64,000 bases of DNA. It comes from Rhodovulum sp. P5. GTDB lineage: Bacteria; Pseudomonadota; Alphaproteobacteria; Rhodobacterales; Rhodobacteraceae. This document shows, piece by piece, positions 7,632 through 15,769 of this stretch (position 1 is the stretch's first letter; every line of letters starts with the position of its first letter). The notes under the pieces were generated by a model, which ran no database searches, was not told the DNA's origin, and saw only the letters and a list, made by a program, of their open reading frames with translations. Location: assembly GCF_002079305.1 (NCBI RefSeq), contig NZ_CP015039.1:1447501-1511500 (forward strand), given 5' to 3'. A program made the translations under genes and the position numbers.

Positions 7632-9269
7632 TTAATCCCAGTTCAGCCGGATGTCGTGGCTGTAGCGGTACTCCACTGGCAGGGTCGGGGCCGTGGCCTC
7701 ATCGATGTAGGCGTGAACGCTGGTCAGCGGCGTGACCGTCGCATCGCGGCCAAAGAGAAAACTCTGCTCGGCGACGATGACCCGATAGGCCTTGTTCAGC
7801 GTCAGCGCCCGCCCGACAGAAGGGGCGAGAAGGTCGTAGACCGTCTTGCCCGCCATCCGGTCATGGGCGACCGTGCCGTCGGGGGCGAACCACCGTGAGA
7901 TCATTTCCTTATTGGCCCGGAACTCATCACCCCCGCCGACACGTTCAAGATAGGTCGCGATCTCGCCCTGGTCTTCGCCAAGGTTCGGCACATCGGTCAT
8001 GGAATGCAGGTCGATATAGCCCCAGCCATCGGCCCCTTTCATCTTGCGGGGAAAGGCCCAGGTCTGGTCGATATTCGCGCCAACCGTGGCGTGACAGCCG
8101 CGGCAGAAGAACAGCTCCTCATTCGTCTGGCGGCGAAGCTGTCCATCGGCATCCTCGATCCATGCCAGCATGGTCCAGCCATAGCCGTTGTCCATACCCT
8201 TGGGCCCGAGGTCGATGTAGCGCGGCAGGTTCTCGTCGATCTTTTCCTGCCGTTCATTGCCATAGCGGCTGGCAAGCTCCGGGATGGTCAGCTGCCGGGT
8301 CTTGACCATATAGCGAAGCTCTTTCATCCGGCGGGCCGGCACGATCGCCTCGCCGTCGATGCCGACATAACGGACCGCGTGCAGGAACTCCGTCCCTTCG
8401 GGGTAAGTCATGCGCACCACGGCCTCTTCCGACGCGGCGCCAAGATAGGTGCCGCGCCGGGCCATCCGGCGGCTCATGCCGATCTTGCCATCGCCGTCGA
8501 TATCGGTGCCGATCTGTGCCTCGTCCACCTCGGGAAGCGTGACCGTGTCGACGTCCTGAAAGGCCATTTCCAGAAGCGCGAGATTGGCGAAATACAGATC
8601 CCGCGAGGCGGTGCCATCAGCGAAGGTATAGAAGCGCGCGGGCAGGCGGATCTGAACGTCATCGGTCGACCCGTTGGTCGGCCAGAAGGTCGAAGGCTGC
8701 GGCTTGTAGTTGAAGGCCACCCACCATGACCCGTCTTTCGCCAGCCCATCATCGTCAAAGGCATGGGCCGCGTCTTCGTAGCCCGACAGATCCGGAACCC
8801 AGCCGGGAAAGCCGGCCGCCGTCAGTCGCGTTTCAAGGTCGGAATAGTTGTCGCCGTCGATCCAGTCGAGAATCTCCTGGTCCGAAATCGCGGACACCTC
8901 GGCCGAGCGGTCGATGAAAAGATTCGTCCAGTGATTGGTCATCCCCGCTTCGGAAAAGGCGTATTCCGACTGCAGGTCGCCGTCCTGCATGAAGTTCGGC
9001 CGGGTCTTGTCGTCGTTGTTCTGGTGGCAGACGTAGCAGGGGTTATAGCGCGCCTCGATCCGGGTATAGCACATGGCCGTCACCGGGGCCTCGGGGTTGT
9101 AGCGCCGACCGGCCGCAGCCAGTTCGACCGACCCCGGTCGCAGGCGCATGATGTCTGCGGTATCGGCGGTCGTCAGGTCCTGCGCAAAGATAGGGGCGGC
9201 AAGGCCGGCCAGAAGCGTGGACGCTGCAATCAGCGACGGAACGACGGCGCGCGGGATGCGATTGGGCAT
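7632..9269 (-). CDS. Periplasmic diheme c-type cytochrome
   Basis: A 545-residue exported protein with a signal peptide ending near IFAQD. It has two heme c motifs: CYVCH early (about residues 78-82, in NPCYVCHQNNDD) and CRGCH later (about residue 390, FFCRGCHATVGAN). Between them lie a WVPDLSGYEDAAHAF region and an EF-hand-like DIDGDGKIGMS loop. I do not recognise a named enzyme family. Wide separation of the hemes and the large size suggest an oxidoreductase or peroxidase-like periplasmic protein rather than a simple carrier. It lies downstream of the PhoX-like gene on the same strand, with a terminator-like hairpin between, so co-expression may be partial. Confidence 0.8.
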   Translation of the reverse strand: MPNRIPRAVVPSLIAASTLLAGLAAPIFAQDLTTADTADIMRLRPGSVELAAAGRRYNPEAPVTAMCYTRIEARYNPCYVCHQNNDDKTRPNFMQDGDLQSEYAFSEAGMTNHWTNLFIDRSAEVSAISDQEILDWIDGDNYSDLETRLTAAGFPGWVPDLSGYEDAAHAFDDDGLAKDGSWWVAFNYKPQPSTFWPTNGSTDDVQIRLPARFYTFADGTASRDLYFANLALLEMAFQDVDTVTLPEVDEAQIGTDIDGDGKIGMSRRMARRGTYLGAASEEAVVRMTYPEGTEFLHAVRYVGIDGEAIVPARRMKELRYMVKTRQLTIPELASRYGNERQEKIDENLPRYIDLGPKGMDNGYGWTMLAWIEDADGQLRRQTNEELFFCRGCHATVGANIDQTWAFPRKMKGADGWGYIDLHSMTDVPNLGEDQGEIATYLERVGGGDEFRANKEMISRWFAPDGTVAHDRMAGKTVYDLLAPSVGRALTLNKAYRVIVAEQSFLFGRDATVTPLTSVHAYIDEATAPTLPVEYRYSHDIRLNWD

Positions 9270-9367
9270 ACGTTACTCCAGAACTGTGGGGGACGCTTCG
9301 GGCTGGGATCAGGGCGCGCGCGCGGATGGCGGCGCATGATCCGGCTGGCTGGAGGCGTTGAGGGGGA

Positions 9368-9393
9368 AAGGGGCGGCACGTTCGCCGCCCCTT
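9368..9393 (-). terminator. Intrinsic terminator-like hairpin after the PhoX-like gene
   Basis: A perfect 10-bp stem (AAGGGGCGGC / GCCGCCCCTT) with a six-base loop lies just past the PhoX-like stop. Read on the minus strand the stem ends in TTT before a C-rich stretch, a modest U tract. It could terminate or attenuate transcription into the diheme cytochrome gene. Confidence 0.65.
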
Positions 9394-9421
9394 CTTGCTG
9401 TATCGGGCTTGAACGGCGCGA

Positions 9422-10957
9422 TTACATCGCGGCCGAGGCCTGCCACAGCCAGAACATGTTGTTCTCGTGCTTGCCGGTGTCTTCCCCGATGATCACGTCG
9501 CCGTTGTCCAGAACCACCAGGTTGTCGGGGTTCGAGATGTTGTCGAGCGCGCAGGAGTTGGCCTCGGCATTCTTGTCGTAGGGGCCGCCCACGACAGCGG
9601 GGTTCATCGCGGTGATGTTGTAGGAGGCGTCCATCGGCATCTGGTAGACGATACCGCACTTGTTCTCTTCAAGCTGAACGTCGCCCTTGCCGTCGGACAT
9701 GGTCTTGGCGATTTCCGACATGGCCATGTAGGCGAACATGTGGCCGGCTTCCAGCGCGTTGAAGTTGACGTTCACGCCTTCCATCTTGCGGAACTCGGCC
9801 GAGGCGCCCTTGGCAGCGGCAGCCTTGCGGCTTTCAAGGAACGCAGCACGGTCGTCGGCGGCATCGCCGGCGGCCCAGGCCGCGATATCGGCATCGGAGA
9901 TGTAGGAGGACTCGCCCTCCTTGTAGTCTTCCATGGTGATGCCGTCATAGTCGGCGATCCAGCCGGCGATGTCGGATTCGGTGCCGTGGGCCAGCTCGAC
10001 CCAATCGACGTCAAAGCCGTTGTCGGCGCGCTGGGTCACCTTGGCAGCGTAGAGCGTACCGGCCGACAGGTCGCCCGCGGTGTCGGCGATGAACTTGTAG
10101 AAGACCACGCCCGTGCCGTCATCGGAGAGGTAGACGGTTTTCTGGTCGGGCATCACGACCGAGTTTTCGTGGCTGAAGCGGCCCAGGGCGAACCGCTTGA
10201 CCGGGGTGGCGGAGCCGGCGGGATCGGTGATCTCGACGATATAGCCATAGCGGTACGGGTTCGGGTACTTGCCCAGGTAGTCGGCCAGGCCCGCAACGTC
10301 AGAGATGTACTTGTACCCGGCGTTGTTCCAGTCAGCGGTCTCGTCGAAGTAGAGTTCTTCGGAGGTCAGCGGATTGCCCCAGGGGCTCAGCGTGCCGAAA
10401 CAGTTCACCCAAGTGCCCTCGACCGACATGAAGTCGAGCATCTTGGCGTCGTTCTCATCCACGCTGTAGGTGCCGTCGGCAGCGCGGGAAAGCTTCACGC
10501 GGGACATGCCGCCGGGGCGGTTTTCCCAGTTGGTGAAGAGGTAGCCTTCGTTTTCGCCGGTCGGCACGAAGGCGTTGAAGTCGGGATCGTTGGAGACGAA
10601 CAGTTCACCGTCGACGCCGACGATCGAGCCGATCGTGCCGAAGTCGCCTTCCTGCACGAGGATCTGGTAGTCGCCCATCGACGAGGTGACCATGTTCTTC
10701 GCGTCGCCTTCCGGAACCGGCAGGGCATCGGCGTAGAAATTGGCGTTGGCGATCACGCCGACGGTGGCCTTGGCCCACTCGTTGCCGAGGTCGTCAGCGG
10801 GGTGCTGGACGTTGAAGAACATGTCATCGCCGTTGATGAACATGCCGGTGACTTCACCACCGACGGTGACAGCGCCGAGGCGGGTCAGGTTCTCGGCAAA
10901 CGCGGGCGCGGTCAGCGCCGTGGTCACGAGAACCGCGGAAAGGAACTTGGTCTTCAT
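9422..10957 (-). CDS. PhoX-like (DUF839) secreted phosphatase
   Basis: A 511-residue exported protein of the PhoX/DUF839 beta-propeller type, which removes phosphate from organic phosphate esters using Ca2+ and Fe3+. A Sec-type signal peptide (MKTKFLSAVLVTTALTAPAFA) lacks the twin-arginine motif of classical PhoX. Characteristic segments are VGVDGELFVSNDPDFNAFVPTGENEGYLFTNWENRPGG, EGTWVNCFGTLSPWGNPLTSEE, FALGRFSHENSVVMPDQKTVYLSDDG and NISNPDNLVVLDNGDVIIGEDTG. Three Pho-box-type heptamers sit about 65-95 bp upstream, fitting phosphate-starvation control. Substrate specificity is not evident, and the Sec rather than Tat export signal is notable. Confidence 0.88.
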   Translation of the reverse strand: MKTKFLSAVLVTTALTAPAFAENLTRLGAVTVGGEVTGMFINGDDMFFNVQHPADDLGNEWAKATVGVIANANFYADALPVPEGDAKNMVTSSMGDYQILVQEGDFGTIGSIVGVDGELFVSNDPDFNAFVPTGENEGYLFTNWENRPGGMSRVKLSRAADGTYSVDENDAKMLDFMSVEGTWVNCFGTLSPWGNPLTSEELYFDETADWNNAGYKYISDVAGLADYLGKYPNPYRYGYIVEITDPAGSATPVKRFALGRFSHENSVVMPDQKTVYLSDDGTGVVFYKFIADTAGDLSAGTLYAAKVTQRADNGFDVDWVELAHGTESDIAGWIADYDGITMEDYKEGESSYISDADIAAWAAGDAADDRAAFLESRKAAAAKGASAEFRKMEGVNVNFNALEAGHMFAYMAMSEIAKTMSDGKGDVQLEENKCGIVYQMPMDASYNITAMNPAVVGGPYDKNAEANSCALDNISNPDNLVVLDNGDVIIGEDTGKHENNMFWLWQASAAM

Positions 10958-11021
10958 GGGGTAATTTCCCTGATGGCTTGCTTTTGCCCGGCGGACCCTA
11001 TTTCGCCGGCGAAACGCAAGC

Positions 11022-11050
11022 GTAACAGATTTAAGACAAATTCATGACAG
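11022..11050 (-). promoter_or_regulatory. Pho box (three heptamers) upstream of the PhoX-like gene
   Basis: On the minus strand three heptamers occur with exactly 11-bp periodicity: CTGTCAT (11050-11044), TTGTCTT (11039-11033) and CTGTTAC (11028-11022), each separated by an AT-rich tetramer. The first pair closely matches the PhoB consensus of two CTGTCAT-type repeats with a 4-bp spacer. The gene encodes a phosphatase, so PhoB activation is a natural inference. Confidence 0.8.
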
Positions 11051-11112
11051 CGGGCGAATTGTAGCATTGCATGGGTTGTCGTGCCGGTCGGGGCGCCATC
11101 CGCTGACCCATG

Positions 11113-11331
11113 TCAGCCCAAAATCCCGTCAAATGCCGCCACCCTCAGCGGTTTTCGACCGCCGGCATGGTCACTGCACAGCCACAGTTGGAGGGTATCT
11201 TGTCCGGGACAATCGTCCGCGGCATCGGCATTTGGCGACAAGTCCCAATATATGCCCTGCGCGCCGCAAACCTGACAGAACGCAGGCACCGGCGTGCCAC
11301 CGGACGCGGCCGTAGAGGAAAACAGGCACAT
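11113..11331 (-). CDS. Possible small Cys/His-rich protein
   Basis: A 72-residue open frame in an otherwise gene-free stretch between the PhoX-like and DUF2202 genes. It contains CQVC and, later, CSDH (LWLCSDHAGG), a C-x2-C...C-x2-H arrangement seen in small zinc-binding proteins. There is no strong ribosome binding site and third-position GC is lower than in neighbouring genes. It may be real or chance; I do not recognise a family. Confidence 0.3.
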   Translation of the reverse strand: MCLFSSTAASGGTPVPAFCQVCGAQGIYWDLSPNADAADDCPGQDTLQLWLCSDHAGGRKPLRVAAFDGILG

Positions 11332-11370
11332 CCCGCCAGCCGCGCAGGGCCGGCGGGAGGCTCATGTGGA

Positions 11371-11898
11371 TCAGGCGCCGAGCCAGGCCTCGAACGCGTC
11401 GAGATGGTTGGCCGATCCGTCCAAGAGGTTGTCGTAGACTGCGGCCAAGGCGGTACCCTCGACCGACGAGGCGGCTTCCTGAAGGTCGACGATGTCGGTC
11501 TCTTCGATCAGGACCCCGACCTCCAGCGCCGCTGTCGCGGACTCGCTGCCCTGCGCAAGCAACGTGTCGTACAGCGCCTGCAGGTCGGGGTTCACGAAGC
11601 TGCCGGCCGGTTCGGCAAGGATCGCGGATACGTCGATATCCATGACATCCGCTTGCGCCAAGAGCGCCGCGACATGGCTGTCCTCGGACTCCGCGATATT
11701 GGCGAAGATCTGAAGCCCGGTCTGGTCATAGAGAGCTTCGTAGATGTCGCCGGCCAGTTTCTCCTCCTCAAGCATGTAAAGAAGGTTGGCGATATCTTCG
11801 TCGGTGTAGGCGTCGGGCCCGCCATTGTTGTTGTTGATCCCGTCGCCGGACCCCGCGCCGCGGTTTCCGCCAGGCCCCGTGAACATGCCGTTTTTCAT
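11371..11898 (-). CDS. DUF2202 ferritin-like protein
   Basis: A 175-residue mostly helical protein with the DUF2202 pattern: DIANLLYMLEEEKLAGDIYEALYDQTG, then IFANIAESEDSHVAALLAQADV, and a final YDNLLDGSANHLDAFEAWL helix. The conserved EExK and ExxH residues resemble a ferritin-like metal site. The start is well supported by GGAGG nine bases upstream. The N terminus is a Gly/Asn-rich stretch rather than a signal peptide, so the protein should stay in the cytoplasm unless exported unconventionally. Its promoter carries the same direct-repeat operator as the adjacent cytochrome promoters, linking it to the two-component system encoded just upstream. Confidence 0.85.
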   Translation of the reverse strand: MKNGMFTGPGGNRGAGSGDGINNNNGGPDAYTDEDIANLLYMLEEEKLAGDIYEALYDQTGLQIFANIAESEDSHVAALLAQADVMDIDVSAILAEPAGSFVNPDLQALYDTLLAQGSESATAALEVGVLIEETDIVDLQEAASSVEGTALAAVYDNLLDGSANHLDAFEAWLGA

Positions 11899-12008
11899 TA
11901 TCCTGTCCTCCAGTGTTGCAGGTTTCAGTGCTGGCCGCCGATGGGAACGGGCCCCCTCGGACGGTCAGGAACGCCCCGATGGCGCCCTAATTTATGCTTC
12001 TTTGATAT

Positions 12009-12043
12009 ATCTTATTTGGGGCAACCTGACAGATCGCTGACAG
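12009..12043 (-). promoter_or_regulatory. Direct-repeat operator and promoter of the DUF2202 gene
   Basis: On the minus strand two identical CTGTCAG heptamers (12043-12037 and 12032-12026) are separated by 4 bp. They are followed after exactly 11 bp by a good -10 hexamer, TAAGAT (12014-12009). Two other promoters in the cluster share this arrangement, at 15732-15766 and 15770-15804. The predicted transcription start is about 100 bp before the DUF2202 ATG. Confidence 0.7.
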
Positions 12044-12049
12044 CCGGCG

Positions 12050-13399
12050 TCAATCCGGTGCGGATTTGGCGGCAGGCACGCTCAGCCGGGCTTCCAGACC
12101 GGTATCGCGGGGATGCAGGCTCAGCGTTCCGCCCAGCGCGTCGGCGATGTCACCGGCAATCGCAAGGCCAAGGCCGGTTCCGCGCATGTCGGCGCGCGCA
12201 CCGCGGGCCATCAGGGCTTCGATCCGGTCGGGGGGAATGCCGGCACCGTCGTCGATGACGGCAATGTCCACCCTGTCGCCCACGCGCCGGCCGGTCAGGC
12301 GGACCTTGCCCGCGGCGTGGCGCGCGGCATTCTCGATCAAGGCCCCCAGCGCCTCGGCCAGATCGTCGGGGTCGGCCGCGGCGACAAGGTCCGTGGGAAC
12401 CTCCTGCACCCAGTCGATACTCCTGCCGCCTTGCGCCCGTGCGATCACGCTCACCAGCCCCCGGACCACATCGGCCACCGGGGCCGTCGTGTCGCGACCC
12501 CGGATCGAGACGCGGGTGCGGGCCAGTTCCCGATCCACGTGCCGCCCCATCGCAGTGGCGATGTCTTCCACCGCACCGGCGGTTTCAAGATGCCCCGCCG
12601 CGCGCAGGCGCCCTGCCTCCCCCAGCAGCGCCTGCAAGGGGGTCTTCAGCCCATGGGCAAGATCGCCGGCCCGGGTTCGCGCCGTCTCGATTTCCGCCTC
12701 CCGCGCGGCCAGAAGCGCGTCGACCTCGTTGACCAGCGGCAAGACCTCGGCAGGGAAGTCCGCGCCCAGTCTCCGCGCCTGCCCCGATCGCACCGCCGCA
12801 ACCCGGTCGCGAATGGCGGCCAGCGGTCGAAGACCCACGGCGATCTGCATCCATCCCGCAGCGATCAACGCAAGCGTCAGAAGCGCCGAATAGGGTGCCA
12901 GATCGCGCAGAAAGGCAGCTTTTGCCGTGGCCAGGTCTGTCCGGTCCATTCCCACCGCGGCCCGCAAGAGCGTTCCCCCCAACCGTTCCGGCAGGGTGAC
13001 GCTGCGCTCGATCACCAGCAGATCGCCCACCGGCCCGCTCAGGGTATGGACATGCTCCATCCCGTCGGGCAGCTCGTCCTCGGGCAAGGCCAGATCGACA
13101 TCCCAGAGCGAGCGGGAGCGCAGGATGCGGACCGGCGTCTCGATCTGCCAGTAGAGCCCCGCATATGGGCGACTGAAGCGCGGGTCGGCCGGCGTGCGCG
13201 TCAGTTCGATTTCACCGTCCTGCCCGCGCTCCAGCCCGGCGATGACCTGATCGAGTTGCACCGACAATTCGGCGACGGCGCGCCGTTCCACATGAGCACC
13301 GAACAGCGCCGCCATGCCGAGCGAGGCCAGCGCGATGGCAGCGACGATGGCAACGGCCCCGGCCAGCGCCAGCCGCAGCCGCAGCGACAGGCGCCTCAT
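12050..13399 (-). CDS. Two-component sensor histidine kinase
   Basis: A 449-residue membrane sensor kinase. Two transmembrane helices (about residues 10-32 and 170-190) flank a periplasmic sensing domain, followed by a HAMP-like linker. The phosphoacceptor region is RAGDLAHGLKTPLQALLGEAG with His249, and the ATPase domain shows ALIENAARHA (N box), DDGAGIP (G1) and GTGLGLAIA (G2). It overlaps the response-regulator gene by 4 bp, so the two are translated together. The kinase resembles PhoQ/QseC-type proteins; the signal is unknown, but the operon encodes redox and Ca-binding proteins. Confidence 0.93.
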   Translation of the reverse strand: MRRLSLRLRLALAGAVAIVAAIALASLGMAALFGAHVERRAVAELSVQLDQVIAGLERGQDGEIELTRTPADPRFSRPYAGLYWQIETPVRILRSRSLWDVDLALPEDELPDGMEHVHTLSGPVGDLLVIERSVTLPERLGGTLLRAAVGMDRTDLATAKAAFLRDLAPYSALLTLALIAAGWMQIAVGLRPLAAIRDRVAAVRSGQARRLGADFPAEVLPLVNEVDALLAAREAEIETARTRAGDLAHGLKTPLQALLGEAGRLRAAGHLETAGAVEDIATAMGRHVDRELARTRVSIRGRDTTAPVADVVRGLVSVIARAQGGRSIDWVQEVPTDLVAAADPDDLAEALGALIENAARHAAGKVRLTGRRVGDRVDIAVIDDGAGIPPDRIEALMARGARADMRGTGLGLAIAGDIADALGGTLSLHPRDTGLEARLSVPAAKSAPD

Positions 13400-14067
13400 G
13401 CCTCTGTATCCTCGTCCTGCAGGAAATAGCCAAAGCCGCGCCGCGTCCCGATCACCCCCGACCCCAGCTTGCGGCGGAGGCGCGCCACGACCGCCTCCAG
13501 CGCGTTCGTCTCGCGCGAGTCCTCATCGCCATAAAGATGGTCCAGCAATTCGGTGGGCGGAACGACCCGGCCCCGGTTCAAGGCGAGGAAGGCGAGCAGC
13601 CGGTATTCCAGCGGGGTGGTCTGAACGGGCCTGCCCCGGATTGCCACGGTCATCCGGTTGGTGTCGAGGGACAGCACGCCGACCTCCACCACCGCCTGCG
13701 CCTGTCCGGCCGCGCGCCGGACCAGCGCGCGGGCACGGGCTACCAGTTCCTCCATCCGGAAAGGTTTGGGCAGATAGTCGTCGGCACCGGCGTCGATCCC
13801 CTCGACCCGCTCCATCCATGTGCCGCGCGCGGTCAGCACCAGAACCGGCATGTCGCGGCCATTGGCGCGCCAGCGTTTCAGAACCGTCAGCCCGTCAAGA
13901 TGCGGCAGGCCGAGATCCAGAACGACAAGGTCGAACTCCTCGGTATCGCCCAGAAACCATGCCTCTTCCCCATCCGCACAGGTCTCGACCCGAAAGCCCG
14001 CCGCGCCAAGGGCCGCGGACAGGTCCGCCACGATCCGCGCATCGTCTTCGACCGCAAGGGCGCGCAT
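13396..14067 (-). CDS. OmpR/PhoB-family response regulator
   Basis: A 223-residue regulator. The receiver domain has acidic residues VEDD near the N terminus, phosphoacceptor Asp51 in VVLDLGLPHLDGL and Lys101 in LPKPF. The C-terminal winged helix includes TTPLEYRLLAFLALNRGRVVPPTELLDHLY and TNALEAVVARLRRKLG. OmpR-type regulators bind pairs of direct repeats about 11 bp apart, the geometry found at three promoters in this cluster, which I propose are its targets. It is 4-bp coupled to the kinase gene and 1-bp coupled to the PepSY gene. Confidence 0.94.
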   Translation of the reverse strand: MRALAVEDDARIVADLSAALGAAGFRVETCADGEEAWFLGDTEEFDLVVLDLGLPHLDGLTVLKRWRANGRDMPVLVLTARGTWMERVEGIDAGADDYLPKPFRMEELVARARALVRRAAGQAQAVVEVGVLSLDTNRMTVAIRGRPVQTTPLEYRLLAFLALNRGRVVPPTELLDHLYGDEDSRETNALEAVVARLRRKLGSGVIGTRRGFGYFLQDEDTEA

Positions 14068-14492
14068 CAGTTTCGCCCCCCGCCATTGCCATTACCACCG
14101 CCGGAGCCACCGCCACCCGATCCGCCGGTCCCATCGCCGTTTCCCTGTCCACGACGGCCGGACCGACGCCCGTCATTGTCACCGATCCGATTATCCGTGT
14201 CAGTGCCGGACTCTGCCGTTTCTCGTCCCGTCGCGGCATCAACTTCGATCTCCAGGATCCGGCCGGACCGGGTGATCACCTCGAACTCATAGACATAGCG
14301 GCCCCGCTCGCGCTCCAGTTCCACCTCGATCACCCGCCCGCCATGGCGCGCCTGAACATCCGGCAGAATCTCCGACAAGGGCAGGATTTCGCCCCGCTCA
14401 AGGGCCGCGCGGGCGCGATCATGATCGGGATCCGCCTGCGCGGCCAAGGCCAGAAACGTCATGGCCAGGAACGGGAGTATGGAGCGCGACAT
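14067..14492 (-). CDS. PepSY-domain exported protein
   Basis: An approximately 141-residue protein with a signal peptide (MSRSILPFLAMTFLALAAQA), then a PepSY-like domain: ARAALERGEILPLSEILPDVQARHGGRVIEVELERERGRYVYEFEVIT, followed by a D/G/N-rich low-complexity tail (GGSGGGGSGGGNGNGG). PepSY proteins next to two-component systems are common in proteobacteria and may modulate the sensor or bind the membrane surface. I chose the ATG at 14492; ATGs at 14519 and 14543 would lengthen the signal region. Its stop overlaps the start of the response regulator. Confidence 0.82.
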   Translation of the reverse strand: MSRSILPFLAMTFLALAAQADPDHDRARAALERGEILPLSEILPDVQARHGGRVIEVELERERGRYVYEFEVITRSGRILEIEVDAATGRETAESGTDTDNRIGDNDGRRSGRRGQGNGDGTGGSGGGGSGGGNGNGGGRN

Positions 14493-14562
14493 CACCATCA
14501 CGCCCAGGAATATACCCATTCGCCCGTGCCGCGCGACCGGCATGCACGCCCGACGCCCTCCG

Positions 14563-14931
14563 TCACGGGCTGACAGCGCCGAACTCGCCCAGCGTCAGCG
14601 TGCCGGAGCCGTCCTTATCCATCGTGGCAAAGCGTGCCGCCTTTCCCGTCTGGTTCGCCTCCATCCGCGCCGCATTTCGACCGCTTCCGCCGCCCATGCG
14701 CATGGCCATGTATTCGGCACGGGTCACAACGCCGTCGCCATTGCCGTCCATCTGGCGGAAAACTTGCGCGATCTCGGCCGGACTTCGGCGGTGCGCCATC
14801 CCCGGTTGCACGGCGCGTTGCCCGACAACGCCCCCCTGCATCGCATCGCCCGTACCGTTCCCGGCATAGCCCGGTGCGGCCAGCCCAAGGGCAAGGGCGA
14901 TCAGGACGGGCACATATCTGCGGGTCTTCAT
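14563..14931 (-). CDS. EF-hand calcium-binding exported protein
   Basis: A 122-residue protein with signal peptide MKTRRYVPVLIALALGLAAPGYA and two EF-hand loops: DGNGDGVVTRAE and DKDGSGTLTLGE. The start at 14931 has GGAGA upstream. EF-hand proteins of this kind are periplasmic and their role is rarely known; here the gene lies in the cytochrome/two-component operon, between a cytochrome b561 gene and the PepSY gene. Calcium sensing or structural Ca2+ binding in the redox assembly is only a guess. Confidence 0.87.
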   Translation of the reverse strand: MKTRRYVPVLIALALGLAAPGYAGNGTGDAMQGGVVGQRAVQPGMAHRRSPAEIAQVFRQMDGNGDGVVTRAEYMAMRMGGGSGRNAARMEANQTGKAARFATMDKDGSGTLTLGEFGAVSP

Positions 14932-14997
14932 CTCGGTCTCCTTCGGCGCTCGGATGGCCCGGCAAGACCTTTCCCGCCGGGCCATCAAAGGTTGCGG

Positions 14998-15633
14998 TCA
15001 CGCGCGCTTGTCCCCGGTGACCATGCTGCGGGCGAGGTTTTCGCCGTGACGCGCACTTGCCAGCGCCACACCGCCCAGATGCAACAGGATCAGGATCAGC
15101 GTCAGGTTGGCGGCCACCTCGTGCACTTCCTTCCAGGCGCTTTCCTCGCCGTGTTCGCCATGCTCGTCCTCGTCGTGGTCCCCCGTATAGGCGCGCGGCC
15201 CGTCCGTTTCGGGGATTTGTGCGACGATGCCGGCCAGCGGCCCCTCACCCTCTTCGGCGGCAAGCGTGCCCATTCCGGCGAAGGCCGTCACCCCCAGCGT
15301 GACCAAGAGCGCAACCGTCATGGCCCCGCCCGCCGGGCTGTGACCGACATGGCGTTCCGCCCGGCCTGCGATCAGGTCGCGCAGATAGGCCACCGCGCGG
15401 CCCGGCCCGGTGACGAAATCGGAAAAGCGCGCCCGTTGCGGCCCGATGACCCCCCAAAGCAGGCGGAGCGCAACCGTCGCCGCGATCGCATAGCCTGCCC
15501 AGACATGCAGCCATTCAGGCTCGCCCTCTGTCAGGTAGGCGGTGGCGAAGGCGACCACCAGAACCCAATGTCCGATCCGCACCAACGGGTCCCAGACCCG
15601 GATCATACCGGTGCTGTGCGTCGCGTCCGCCAT
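14998..15633 (-). CDS. Cytochrome b561-family membrane protein
   Basis: A 211-residue integral membrane cytochrome b of the b561/Ni-Fe hydrogenase type. The sequence begins VWDPLVRIGHWVLVVAF and has further helices with heme-ligand candidate histidines (HVWAGY, EVHEVAAN, LLHLGGV), a periplasmic acid- and His-rich loop (DHDEDEHGEHGEE) and the family end SARHGENLARSMVTG. Such proteins pass electrons between the quinone pool and periplasmic carriers. The ATG at 15633 overlaps the stop of a 19-residue leader ORF. It is a paralogue of the b-type domain of the divergent fusion gene. Confidence 0.9.
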   Translation of the reverse strand: MADATHSTGMIRVWDPLVRIGHWVLVVAFATAYLTEGEPEWLHVWAGYAIAATVALRLLWGVIGPQRARFSDFVTGPGRAVAYLRDLIAGRAERHVGHSPAGGAMTVALLVTLGVTAFAGMGTLAAEEGEGPLAGIVAQIPETDGPRAYTGDHDEDEHGEHGEESAWKEVHEVAANLTLILILLHLGGVALASARHGENLARSMVTGDKRA

Positions 15634-15692
15634 CAAAGGACCTCCGCCCCGGTCGCGGCGATGCCGCGTTGTGCAACCTTCCAATGTTTCAT
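15633..15692 (-). CDS. 19-residue leader ORF coupled to the cytochrome b561 gene
   Basis: An ORF encoding MKHWKVAQRGIAATGAEVL, preceded at six bases by AGAAGGAGAC, the best ribosome binding site in the region. Its TGA stop overlaps the ATG of the cytochrome b561 gene by one base (TGATG). It could be a regulatory leader peptide or just a ribosome-loading device. It lies about 35 bp downstream of the predicted transcription start. The cytochrome gene also has GGAGGT inside this ORF, so it may initiate independently. Confidence 0.5.
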   Translation of the reverse strand: MKHWKVAQRGIAATGAEVL

Positions 15693-15731
15693 GCCGGTCT
15701 CCTTCTGAAATCGATGATTGGCGTTGCGCCC

Positions 15732-15766
15732 AGTTTAGCGCGGCAAAGCTGACAGCAGCCTGACCG
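15732..15766 (-). promoter_or_regulatory. Operator and promoter for the cytochrome b561/EF-hand/PepSY/RR/HK operon
   Basis: On the minus strand CGGTCAG (15766-15760) and CTGTCAG (15755-15749), separated by 4 bp, are followed after exactly 11 bp by TAAACT (15737-15732), a plausible -10 element. The same layout is found upstream of the DUF2202 gene. With the divergent site it forms an inverted repeat with 16-bp arms and one mismatch (15749-15787). This would make the regulator's operon autoregulated. Confidence 0.7.
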
Positions 15767-15769
15767 CAC

